Shown: positions 17,666 through 25,799 of the stretch, piece by piece
Layout of the letters: the number at the start of each line of letters is the position of its first letter
How positions within the stretch are numbered: position 1 is the first letter of the stretch
Origin: Cyclobacteriaceae bacterium
GTDB lineage: Bacteria; Bacteroidota; Bacteroidia; Cytophagales; Cyclobacteriaceae
Direction of reading: 5' to 3'
Assembly (NCBI GenBank): GCA_024644875.1
Contig: JAHEGY010000024.1
Location: 1-46,428, forward strand
Length of the DNA stretch: 46,428 nt
Notes under the pieces: model-generated
Seen by the model: the letters and a program-made list of their open reading frames with translations, nothing else
Told to the model about the DNA's origin: nothing
Database searches by the model: none
Translations under genes and position numbers: made by a program

Positions 17666-18859
17666 ATGATCAACAATAAGGAAATTTCTTTTGATGATAC
17701 TTTAATAGCATTTTCTTCTAAATCAGATAAAGATCTCAAAAGAAGTTACGCTCTTTTTGCCGTAATGGACAAGAATCTAATTGTAAAATTAGGTACATTT
17801 TTCGTAAATGCAGCGCTCAAATTTAAATTACCAGTAAAAAACCTGATTAAAAACAACTTATTTGATCATTTCTGCGGTGGTGAATCTATCCATGATAGTG
17901 AAAAAACTGTAATGGAGCTGGCAGAATACAATATAGGTACAATACTTGATTACGCAGTGGAGGGCGAAAATACGGAACCGGCTTTTGACCATACTGCCGA
18001 AGAAATTATCCGTACGATCCACCGGGCAAAAAATGATCCGAATATACCATTCTGTGTTTTTAAACCTACCGGTATGGCTTCTATTGATCTACTTGAAAAA
18101 GTACAATTAGATCAGCCATTGAGTGCCTCTGAACAAACTGAATTTGAAAACATCAGGAAACGATGGGACAGGGTATGTGGTGAATCTTTTAGAAACGGCG
18201 TCAAAATATTCATTGACAGTGAAGACAGCTACATTCAGGATCCGATCGACGAGCTTACCTACGAATTGATGGAGAAGTATAACAAGGAAAAAACAATTGT
18301 GTGGAATACTTATCAGCTATATCGGGTGGGCATGCTCGACAATCTTCATAAAGCCCTACATCGAGCTAAAGAAAAAAACTATTATTTTGGAGCAAAACTG
18401 GTGAGGGGTGCTTATATGGAGAAGGAGCGGGAACGGGCGGCTGAGAAAGGATATGCAGACCCGATACAGCCGGATAAGTCCAGTACAGATCAATCTTATG
18501 ATGATGCCCTCCGGTTTTGTATTGACAATAAAGACCAGGTATCAGTCTGCTCGGGATCCCATAATGAAAAGAGCAATTATCTTTTAACAGAACTGATGGA
18601 AGCAGCCAGCATGAAAAATAATGATGACAGGGTATATTTTGCTCAGTTGTACGGCATGAGCGATCACATATCATTTAACCTGGCAAAGGCAGGTTACAAC
18701 GTTGTTAAATATGTCCCCTATGGTCCGGTTGAATCGGTCGTGCCATATTTAATGCGCAGAGCAGAAGAGAACACTTCCATAGCCGGACAAAGCAGCCGGG
18801 AATTTTTATTGATCAAAAAGGAAATAAAACGAAGAAGATTGCTATCCAGACAGAATTAA
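17666..18859 (+). CDS. Proline dehydrogenase
   Basis: A 397-residue single-domain FAD-dependent proline dehydrogenase that oxidises proline to pyrroline-5-carboxylate. The TIM-barrel signatures are present: FKPTGMASIDLLEK, KIFIDSEDSYIQDPIDEL, VWNTYQLYR, GAKLVRGAYMEKERERA (substrate and flavin region), CSGSHNEKS, YFAQLYGMSDHISF, and YVPYGPVESVVPYLMRRAEEN with the paired arginines that bind the proline carboxylate. It is not fused to the dehydrogenase domain of PutA, so pyrroline-5-carboxylate dehydrogenase must be encoded elsewhere. It is followed after 13 nt by the DUF1080 lipoprotein gene, which may be cotranscribed although the functions do not obviously match. Confidence 0.95.
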   Translation: MINNKEISFDDTLIAFSSKSDKDLKRSYALFAVMDKNLIVKLGTFFVNAALKFKLPVKNLIKNNLFDHFCGGESIHDSEKTVMELAEYNIGTILDYAVEGENTEPAFDHTAEEIIRTIHRAKNDPNIPFCVFKPTGMASIDLLEKVQLDQPLSASEQTEFENIRKRWDRVCGESFRNGVKIFIDSEDSYIQDPIDELTYELMEKYNKEKTIVWNTYQLYRVGMLDNLHKALHRAKEKNYYFGAKLVRGAYMEKERERAAEKGYADPIQPDKSSTDQSYDDALRFCIDNKDQVSVCSGSHNEKSNYLLTELMEAASMKNNDDRVYFAQLYGMSDHISFNLAKAGYNVVKYVPYGPVESVVPYLMRRAEENTSIAGQSSREFLLIKKEIKRRRLLSRQN

Positions 18860-18872
18860 TCAACATAATATA

Positions 18873-19592
18873 ATGAATCGAATTATCACATTTTTAATCT
18901 GCGCAGCATTTATTGTTTCATGTAGTCCCCGTAAGGAATGGGTTTCAATATTCAATGGCGAGGACCTGTCCGGCTGGGTAGTGAAAGCCAATCCTGAAGA
19001 CCAGGGTAAAGATTTCTGGTTTGTTCATGAGGGTTATATCGAAGCAAATAGTATTGGCCGGGGTGATCACGATTACATATGGTTATACACTGAAAAAGAG
19101 TACGATGATTTTGAGATCAAGTATAAATTCCAGGCCTTCAGAAACAGCCCGGGGAACAGTGGCATACAGGTTAGGAGCAGGTATGATGAAGAAACGTACT
19201 GGCTGAACGGACCGCAGATAGATATACATCCTCCCGGATTCTGGCGTTCCGGGATGATGTGGGATGAGACAAGGGGAAATCAAAGGTGGATTTTCCCTGA
19301 TATTCCTGATGGCGAATGGGTGGATTCTACCATGGCCATAGCCAACCATAAATTTTATTTTGAAGATGACAATAAGTGGAATGAAATGCTCGTGAAGGCC
19401 ACGGGTACCAGAATTGAAGCCTGGTTAAATGGAAGCAAGATAACCGATTATGAAGGTGCAGGAATTCTTGACGATGCGCTACATAAAAAACTGAATGTCG
19501 GAGAAAAAGGACATATTGCATTACAAATCCATTCTGGTGATGAACTCATGATCAGATTCAAAGACATCTATATCAAAGAAATTTCCAATTAA
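18873..19592 (+). CDS. DUF1080 (3-keto-disaccharide hydrolase-type) lipoprotein
   Basis: A 239-residue lipoprotein: signal peptide with lipobox FIVSC at about residue 17, then a DUF1080 domain with its typical start WVSIFNGEDLSGW and middle NSGIQVRS, NGPQIDIHP and the EMLVKATGTRIEAWLNG block, ending GHIALQIHSG near the C terminus. The fold is a concanavalin-type jelly roll. Members are frequent in Bacteroidota and Planctomycetota, some now assigned to 3-keto-glycoside hydrolysis. It sits 13 nt after proline dehydrogenase and 18 nt before a sulfatase lipoprotein, so the two lipoproteins are likely coexpressed and may act together on a sulfated sugar substrate. The substrate is an inference. 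Confidence 0.88.
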   Translation: MNRIITFLICAAFIVSCSPRKEWVSIFNGEDLSGWVVKANPEDQGKDFWFVHEGYIEANSIGRGDHDYIWLYTEKEYDDFEIKYKFQAFRNSPGNSGIQVRSRYDEETYWLNGPQIDIHPPGFWRSGMMWDETRGNQRWIFPDIPDGEWVDSTMAIANHKFYFEDDNKWNEMLVKATGTRIEAWLNGSKITDYEGAGILDDALHKKLNVGEKGHIALQIHSGDELMIRFKDIYIKEISN

Positions 19593-19610
19593 CAATTTAA
19601 TTATACGGTA

Positions 19611-21254
19611 ATGAAATATTCATTTGTAATAATCCTGGGGATATTCCTTATCACATCCTGCTCAAAGAAGGAGATCCAGCCCAATTTTATTATTTTTTAT
19701 TCCGATGAACTAGATCCTGAATATCTTTCCCTGTATGGCGAGTCATTTCAGACTCCGAGTATTGACAAGTTAGGGAATGAGGGAATTAAGTTTACCAATG
19801 CCTACGTGGCTGCACCTATGTGTACCCCCAGCCGGTTCGCACTATTGACCGGTAAATACCCGGGCCGATGTGTTCATAAGGACTTTCTCAATGCTTATCC
19901 GACAGAAGAGCCTTATGTGATTGCCTGGAATACATATTTGGAGGGCTCTTTGCCAACTATTGCCAGCGTACTTTCAGAGAATGGTTATTTTACAGGAATG
20001 GCAGGTAAATGGCATATAGGCAAATTACCGGAAAGTGTGAATATCCCTGATCTGGAAGAAAATGCTGACCTCGATGATCCGGATGTGAACGCGAAGCTTG
20101 GAGAATATCAGCGTATAGTTAGCGAACAGGTTAAAAAAGATGCTGGTTTTGATTATGCCTCTAGTGTTCTGTGGGGAAACTTTGATAATTTTCCCATATT
20201 AAGTCTCAGAACTCATAATTTCCCATGGATTACTAAAGGTGCTATTTCTTTCCTCGAAGAAGCCAGTAAGAAAGGCCAACCTTTCTTTCTGTATGTGGCA
20301 AGTACTGCAGTACATGGTCCCGGACATGCTGAAGCCTTTAATAAAGACCTCAGGTACACATTAGAAGGAAAAATTGAAGATTTGTTGAAATATCAGCTGC
20401 CGGCTGATTCTATGAGGGAGGCGATTAGCGCCCAGGAACCTGAATTGAGGCATAAGTTTGCCGGAATGGCATGTTTGGATCATCATATTGACCTGCTTAC
20501 CGGAAAACTGGTTGAATTAGGCCTTGATGAAAATACCATTGTCATTTTTATGGCTGATCATAATGTTGAACCGGGCAAGGCTACCTGTTACGAGAAAGGG
20601 TTAAAAGTACCTTTGATATTAAAATTTCCCGAAGGCCAATCCGGGGGTCTTACAAATGATAAGCTTGTCAGCAATGTGGATGTTTTCCCTACCATTCTGG
20701 AGTCGGCGAATATCCCGATACCGGATGGATTATTATTGGATGGGATCAGTATGCTGCCCGGTATACAATATGAAAATATACACACACGCCCCTATGTTTT
20801 TGCTGAATCGGGGTTGGCCAGGTCAGTAAATGATGGTAGATGGAAATATATTGCCTTCCGGTATCCTGAAACATCCCTGGTCAGAATGAAAAATGGTGAA
20901 ATTGACTATGCTCCGAATTATTTAAATATGGAAAAACAGGCACATTCTTCTATTGCCATGGAAAAATTCCCGGCGTATTTTGATGCTGATCAATTATATA
21001 ACCTGGAGGAAGATCCCTTTGAGCTCAACAACCTGGCCTATGATCCATCATATAAGGTAGAATTAACACGGCTGCAAAATGTGCTGGCAAACCATGTATC
21101 TTCTTTCGATCATGATTATCCCCTGGCGGATACCAGTTTTATGCGAACCAGGGACTATAAAAAACTGGTTGAAAAGTCAAGATCGTATGGAACGGATTAT
21201 ATTCCTTGGTTAAAAAGAGACCATGGAAGTATTCAATGGCCGCCGACAGAATAA
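19611..21254 (+). CDS. Sulfatase lipoprotein (type I, formylglycine-dependent)
   Basis: A 547-residue lipoprotein with lipobox LITSC (Cys17) and a type I sulfatase domain. The activation motif is CTPSRFALLTGKYPGR: Cys71 should be converted to formylglycine. SDEL at 31-34 takes the place of the more usual DD metal pair, keeping Asp then Glu. The second metal site is MADHNVEP, followed by KATCYEKGLKVPLILKFP. The C terminus has the usual LYNLEEDPFELNNLA block. It would desulfate a sugar or related ester in the periplasm or at the cell surface. No formylglycine-generating or anaerobic sulfatase-maturing enzyme is encoded in the window. It is 18 nt after the DUF1080 gene. Confidence 0.93.
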   Translation: MKYSFVIILGIFLITSCSKKEIQPNFIIFYSDELDPEYLSLYGESFQTPSIDKLGNEGIKFTNAYVAAPMCTPSRFALLTGKYPGRCVHKDFLNAYPTEEPYVIAWNTYLEGSLPTIASVLSENGYFTGMAGKWHIGKLPESVNIPDLEENADLDDPDVNAKLGEYQRIVSEQVKKDAGFDYASSVLWGNFDNFPILSLRTHNFPWITKGAISFLEEASKKGQPFFLYVASTAVHGPGHAEAFNKDLRYTLEGKIEDLLKYQLPADSMREAISAQEPELRHKFAGMACLDHHIDLLTGKLVELGLDENTIVIFMADHNVEPGKATCYEKGLKVPLILKFPEGQSGGLTNDKLVSNVDVFPTILESANIPIPDGLLLDGISMLPGIQYENIHTRPYVFAESGLARSVNDGRWKYIAFRYPETSLVRMKNGEIDYAPNYLNMEKQAHSSIAMEKFPAYFDADQLYNLEEDPFELNNLAYDPSYKVELTRLQNVLANHVSSFDHDYPLADTSFMRTRDYKKLVEKSRSYGTDYIPWLKRDHGSIQWPPTE

Positions 21255-21386
21255 AACAACAGGATCAGTTGAACGCTTCTTTTGACTGGAATTTTTTGAA
21301 ATGTAGTTTTTTATATCACTTTATATTCATAAATTGTTTTACACATTTTTTAATTTAACGAAAAGTCGTTTCACTTTCCTTTTATT

Positions 21387-23936
21387 TTGGATGATAGATC
21401 CAATGATATTGAAAGCCTGATAAGAAAGCTGAACATTCTTATCAGCAAACAGGATTTACTTTCCAAGGAGATCGATGAAATTAAATCTGCTCTGGATAAA
21501 TACCGGGAAGCAGATGCAGTTGATGAAGTACTTACCGGATCGACTGAAAAGAAAAAACCAGGCTTGACAGAAACTCAAATCCCTGCAAAAGACTATCAGC
21601 CTCATAAGCCTGAAAAACAGATACCGGAAAAAGAAGAAGTTGCTCTCAAAGCTGGTAGAGTAGAAGTGCAGGCCCCAGAAAATGAAGAAGACACCCGGAA
21701 ATCCGATCTTCAGGAGAGGCAATTCTCAGGGAAAGAAGAATCTTTACAAACCAGTGACAAATCTTCCCCCGGGAGGTCTGAAGCGAAAAGCATAGAAAAG
21801 GGAGACCCTGAAAGCGTAAAATTCAGCAGAAAAAAACCATCCGGGTTATCTGTTTTCACCATCCCGGAATCTGTTCGGTCGAACCTTGAAGACTTCATCG
21901 GGACCAACCTTTTTAACAAGATCGGGATCTTGATACTGATCATCGGGATAAGCATTGGGACGAAATTTGCCATAGACAGGGACCTGATAAGCCCCATGGT
22001 GCGGTTGATCCTGGGGTATGGATTGGGGGCGGCACTGTTGTTTTTTGCTTACCGTCTCAAACAGAATTATCATAATTTCAGTGCCGTTCTAATCAGCGGT
22101 TCGATGGCTATAATTTATTTTATGACTTTTGCTGGGATCATATACCTTGAGATATTAAGATTAAATACGGCCTTCACCATAATGGTAATAGTTACAGTAT
22201 TTACGGTTTATCAGGCGCTGAGGTATGATCGTCAGGTGATAGCAATAATTGGATTAGTGGGTGCCTATGCCATCCCCTTTTTAATAGGAGGGGATCCTGA
22301 AGGATATATCTTCCTGTTTTATTATATGGCCATTATCAATGCTGGTATTCTAATTATTTCAATTAGAAAATATTGGAAACTTCTTTTCTATATTGCCTTT
22401 ATTGCCACCTGGATGATCTATCTCTCCTGGTGGGCCAATACGGATTTCAATAATATTCTACCTTTCAGATATTCAATAATATTCAGCGGTATTTTCTTCC
22501 TGCTTTTCTATGCTTCTTTTCTCCTTAATAAAGTTATCAATAAGATTGATTTTTCATTTGAGGATGCTATGCTGATCCTCTCAAATGCTTTGATCTTCTA
22601 TGTCTTATCCTATGTGAATTTCGAAATTGAAGTCTGGAGGGCCAATCTTGGCTTGTTCACCCTGATCAATGCTTCCATACATATCCTGGTCTGGCTGATC
22701 ATTTATTACTGGAGAGGGGGCGACAAAAAATTGTTAAGGCTAATAGCTGGATTAGCAATTGTGTTCATAACATTAACTATTCCATTGCAGTATGATGGCT
22801 ACTGGGTTACCATTTTATGGTTCACAGAGGCTCTGGTCTTATTGACTGCCGGCCGGTTGCTGAAAGCTTATTTTTATGAGTTTGCAGCTTATCCAATCTT
22901 AATTCTGGGATTGTACAGCCTTATGGAGGACTGGAAAAATGCCTATGCTGAATTTGGCACAATGGATCAGGAAGTTGCCTATAATTTGTTTTTCAACATC
23001 AATTTCCTGGAAGGACTCATCATCATAATATTACTGGTCATAGCCAATTATATTTGTTTCAACCCCAGGTTCCCTGCCATGAAGAATTTGGATGTCACCT
23101 TTAAGAACCTGATCGGGATTTATCTTGGCGGGGCATTGGTATTTACATTGTATTATACTTTCCGCGTTGAAATGGCGATAGGATTCAATCAAATGTTTGC
23201 TGAATCAGGAGCCTCATATGTAAGCGGGGGAGATAAATCCCTGGCTGAAGCCGGCAATCAGGACATCCGGGATTTCAAGATCATATGGATACATATTTAT
23301 TCCATGGTTTTCTTTTCGCTGATCACCATGACCAATATATTGAAATTTAAGAATGAAAAATTAGGGCAATTCAACCTGATTATAAATGGCGTAACCTTAT
23401 TTGCATTTCTAGTTCAGGGCCTATTGACCCTCAGTGCTCTGAGAGAGAATTTTATTGATCCGGAATTTCCTGATCGGTTTGTCCCTGGCATCGAAAATAT
23501 TTTGATCAGATATCTGGCGATCTTGGTATTTGCCTATATGGTTGCGGTGAATTACTGGCTTATCCGCCAGAGGTTCATGAAAGAGAATATGAAATTGTAC
23601 ATGAATCTTTTTATAGCACTTGCCACATTATGGATTTTGAGCAGTGAACTGTTTCATTGGCTGGATTTTGCCGGTTATACGTCGGCGGATAAACTTGGAT
23701 TAAGCATATTATGGGGGATATTTTCCCTGATCCTGATCATTATCGGTATATGGAATAAATTAAAATACCTTCGCGTCGGTGCCATTATCCTGTTCGGCAT
23801 CACTTTGCTCAAGCTAACAATATATGACATCAGGGGTATGGATTCCCTGTCAAAAACTGTTGTTTTCATATCCCTCGGCATATTACTCTTAATAATTTCC
23901 TTCCTCTACAATAAGTATAGAAAGATCATATTCTAG
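21387..23936 (+). CDS. Large DUF2339 multi-pass membrane protein
   Basis: An 849-residue protein. Residues 1-42 form a probable coiled coil (IESLIRKLNILISKQDLLSKEI), residues about 43-155 are low-complexity, rich in Glu, Lys and Ser, and from about 170 to the end there are roughly 20 or more hydrophobic segments, matching the DUF2339 family of predicted membrane proteins. The first membrane block is FIGTNLFNKIGILILIIG, typical of the family. Function is unknown. No in-frame ATG exists upstream of the membrane part, so the start must be a TTG at 21387 (MDDRSNDIES) or another non-ATG codon. It stands alone: 132 nt after the sulfatase and 123 nt before lysS. Confidence 0.82.
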   Translation: MDDRSNDIESLIRKLNILISKQDLLSKEIDEIKSALDKYREADAVDEVLTGSTEKKKPGLTETQIPAKDYQPHKPEKQIPEKEEVALKAGRVEVQAPENEEDTRKSDLQERQFSGKEESLQTSDKSSPGRSEAKSIEKGDPESVKFSRKKPSGLSVFTIPESVRSNLEDFIGTNLFNKIGILILIIGISIGTKFAIDRDLISPMVRLILGYGLGAALLFFAYRLKQNYHNFSAVLISGSMAIIYFMTFAGIIYLEILRLNTAFTIMVIVTVFTVYQALRYDRQVIAIIGLVGAYAIPFLIGGDPEGYIFLFYYMAIINAGILIISIRKYWKLLFYIAFIATWMIYLSWWANTDFNNILPFRYSIIFSGIFFLLFYASFLLNKVINKIDFSFEDAMLILSNALIFYVLSYVNFEIEVWRANLGLFTLINASIHILVWLIIYYWRGGDKKLLRLIAGLAIVFITLTIPLQYDGYWVTILWFTEALVLLTAGRLLKAYFYEFAAYPILILGLYSLMEDWKNAYAEFGTMDQEVAYNLFFNINFLEGLIIIILLVIANYICFNPRFPAMKNLDVTFKNLIGIYLGGALVFTLYYTFRVEMAIGFNQMFAESGASYVSGGDKSLAEAGNQDIRDFKIIWIHIYSMVFFSLITMTNILKFKNEKLGQFNLIINGVTLFAFLVQGLLTLSALRENFIDPEFPDRFVPGIENILIRYLAILVFAYMVAVNYWLIRQRFMKENMKLYMNLFIALATLWILSSELFHWLDFAGYTSADKLGLSILWGIFSLILIIIGIWNKLKYLRVGAIILFGITLLKLTIYDIRGMDSLSKTVVFISLGILLLIISFLYNKYRKIIF

Positions 23937-24032
23937 CAACCACTTTTTAATCATATATAATAGGCCTCTTTGATTTTAGCAAAATTCAGGGAATAGACCT
24001 CTACTATTTTTCATTTAAAAGCTATTTATCCC

Positions 24033-24040
24033 TATTTTTG
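24033..24040 (+). promoter_or_regulatory. Bacteroidota promoter -7 element of lysS
   Basis: TATTTTTG is an exact TAnnTTTG match 19 nt before the lysS ATG, implying a leader of only about 10-15 nt. A T-rich stretch occupies the -33 position without a clear TTTG. Confidence 0.6.
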
Positions 24041-24059
24041 CAGCTTAAAATCACAAAAC

Positions 24060-25799
24060 ATGCATTTAAGCGAACAGGAAATCCAGAGAAGAAGCGACAG
24101 GGAGGAACTCGAAAAATTAGGTATAGATCCCTACCCATCCGAAACATTCCCGGTAAACGTCTCTACCCGTGATATTCATGAGAACTATGAAAAGCGGAAA
24201 ATGGATTATAAAGATATCTCCCTAGCAGGCCGGATGATGAGCCGACGGATCATGGGATCTGCTTCTTTTGCTGAGATACAGGATTCGAGGGGAAGGATCC
24301 AGTTATATGTTCGCCGGGATGATATATGCCCAGGGGAGGATAAGACACTTTATAACACAGTCTTCAAAAAATTACTGGGAATAGGAGATATCCTTGGGGT
24401 TAAAGGGTTTGTTTTTACTACGCAAACAGGAGAGATCTCTATTCATGTTAAAAAACTGCACCTTTTATCCAAATCTTTAAAGCCTTTACCCGTTGTGAAG
24501 GAAAAAGTAGATGAGGCTGGCAATCTACAGACCTGGGATGCTTTTACTGATCACGAACAAAGATACAGACAGCGGTATGTTGACCTGATCGTGAATCCGG
24601 AGGTTAGAAATACTTTCGTTCAGCGTACCAAAGTTGTCAACTCGATCCGGAATTATTTGAACGACAGGGGTTATCTGGAAGTGGAAACACCGGTGTTGCA
24701 GCCAATTTACGGAGGGGCAACGGCAAAGCCTTTTAAAACCCATCACAATAAACTGGATATGAGTTTATACCTCAGGATAGCCAACGAGTTGTATTTAAAG
24801 CGGCTGATAGTAGGCGGATTTGATGGAGTATATGAATTTGCCAAGGATTTCCGTAATGAAGGGATGTCCCGTTTCCACAATCCTGAATTTACACAGGTTG
24901 AACTGTACGTAGCCTATAAGGATTACATCTGGATGATGGACCTTGTGGAGAAAATGGTTGAAAAAGTTGCCCTGGACCTTCATGGAACGACAGAAGTACA
25001 GGTTGGTGAAAATGTAATCAATTTTCAAAGGCCCTGGAAGAGATATACCATGTTCGAAGCTATTGAACACTATACTGGTGTTGATATATCCGGGATGGAT
25101 GAAAATCAGCTTAGGGAAACAGCTCTTGAAATGGATCTGGAGCTTGATGGATCTATGGGAAAGGGAAAGATTATAGATGAGATATTCGGTGAAAGGTGTG
25201 AACCCCATCTGATACAACCAACCTTCATTACTGACTATCCCATTGAGATGTCACCGCTTGCGAAAAAGCACCGTTCAAAAGAAGGATTGGTTGAGCGATT
25301 TGAAGCCATCTGCAATGGAAAAGAAGTGTGTAATGCCTTTTCTGAATTAAATGACCCCCAGGATCAGAGGGAACGCTTCGAAGATCAGCTGGAGTTGGGA
25401 AAACGGGGTGATGAAGAAGCCATGGTCCTGGATGAGGACTACCTCAGGGCGCTTGAATACGGATTGCCCCCAACTGCAGGTTTGGGTGTAGGAATAGACC
25501 GTTTGGTAATGATCATGACCAACCAGAATTCCATTCAGGATGTAATATTCTTTCCTCAGATGAAACCAGAAAAGAAGGCGGAGGTATCCTCAGTACAGGA
25601 TTATATCGATCATGGAGTAAGGGAGGAGTTGGTGCCAATCCTGGAAAAGCTGGGTATACAGACCATAATCCAATTAAAGGAATTAAATCCGAACAAACTA
25701 TTCAATGATGTCTGTGGCATGCGTAAAAAGATGAAGCTTAAGGAAGTGAAGAATCCGACCCTGGATGAGGTGAAAGCCTGGGTTGAGGCTTTGAATTAA
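24060..25799 (+). CDS. lysS: Lysyl-tRNA synthetase, class II, with C-terminal extension
   Basis: A 579-residue class IIb enzyme charging tRNA-Lys. The OB-fold domain (about 45-145) contains [19 protein letters not shown]. The catalytic core has the motif 1 region ending [19 protein letters not shown], motif 2 [17 protein letters not shown] and motif 3 [15 protein letters not shown] followed by [13 protein letters not shown]. Typical bacterial LysRS ends there at about 505 residues. This one continues about 70 residues (from [12 protein letters not shown] to the end), an extension known in Bacteroidota LysRS that resembles a small helical domain. The stop codon overlaps that of lptD on the opposite strand. 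Confidence 0.97.
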   Translation: MHLSEQEIQRRSDREELEKLGIDPYPSETFPVNVSTRDIHENYEKRKMDYKDISLAGRMMSRRIMGSASFAEIQDSRGRIQLYVRRDDICPGEDKTLYNTVFKKLLGIGDILGVKGFVFTTQTGEISIHVKKLHLLSKSLKPLPVVKEKVDEAGNLQTWDAFTDHEQRYRQRYVDLIVNPEVRNTFVQRTKVVNSIRNYLNDRGYLEVETPVLQPIYGGATAKPFKTHHNKLDMSLYLRIANELYLKRLIVGGFDGVYEFAKDFRNEGMSRFHNPEFTQVELYVAYKDYIWMMDLVEKMVEKVALDLHGTTEVQVGENVINFQRPWKRYTMFEAIEHYTGVDISGMDENQLRETALEMDLELDGSMGKGKIIDEIFGERCEPHLIQPTFITDYPIEMSPLAKKHRSKEGLVERFEAICNGKEVCNAFSELNDPQDQRERFEDQLELGKRGDEEAMVLDEDYLRALEYGLPPTAGLGVGIDRLVMIMTNQNSIQDVIFFPQMKPEKKAEVSSVQDYIDHGVREELVPILEKLGIQTIIQLKELNPNKLFNDVCGMRKKMKLKEVKNPTLDEVKAWVEALN

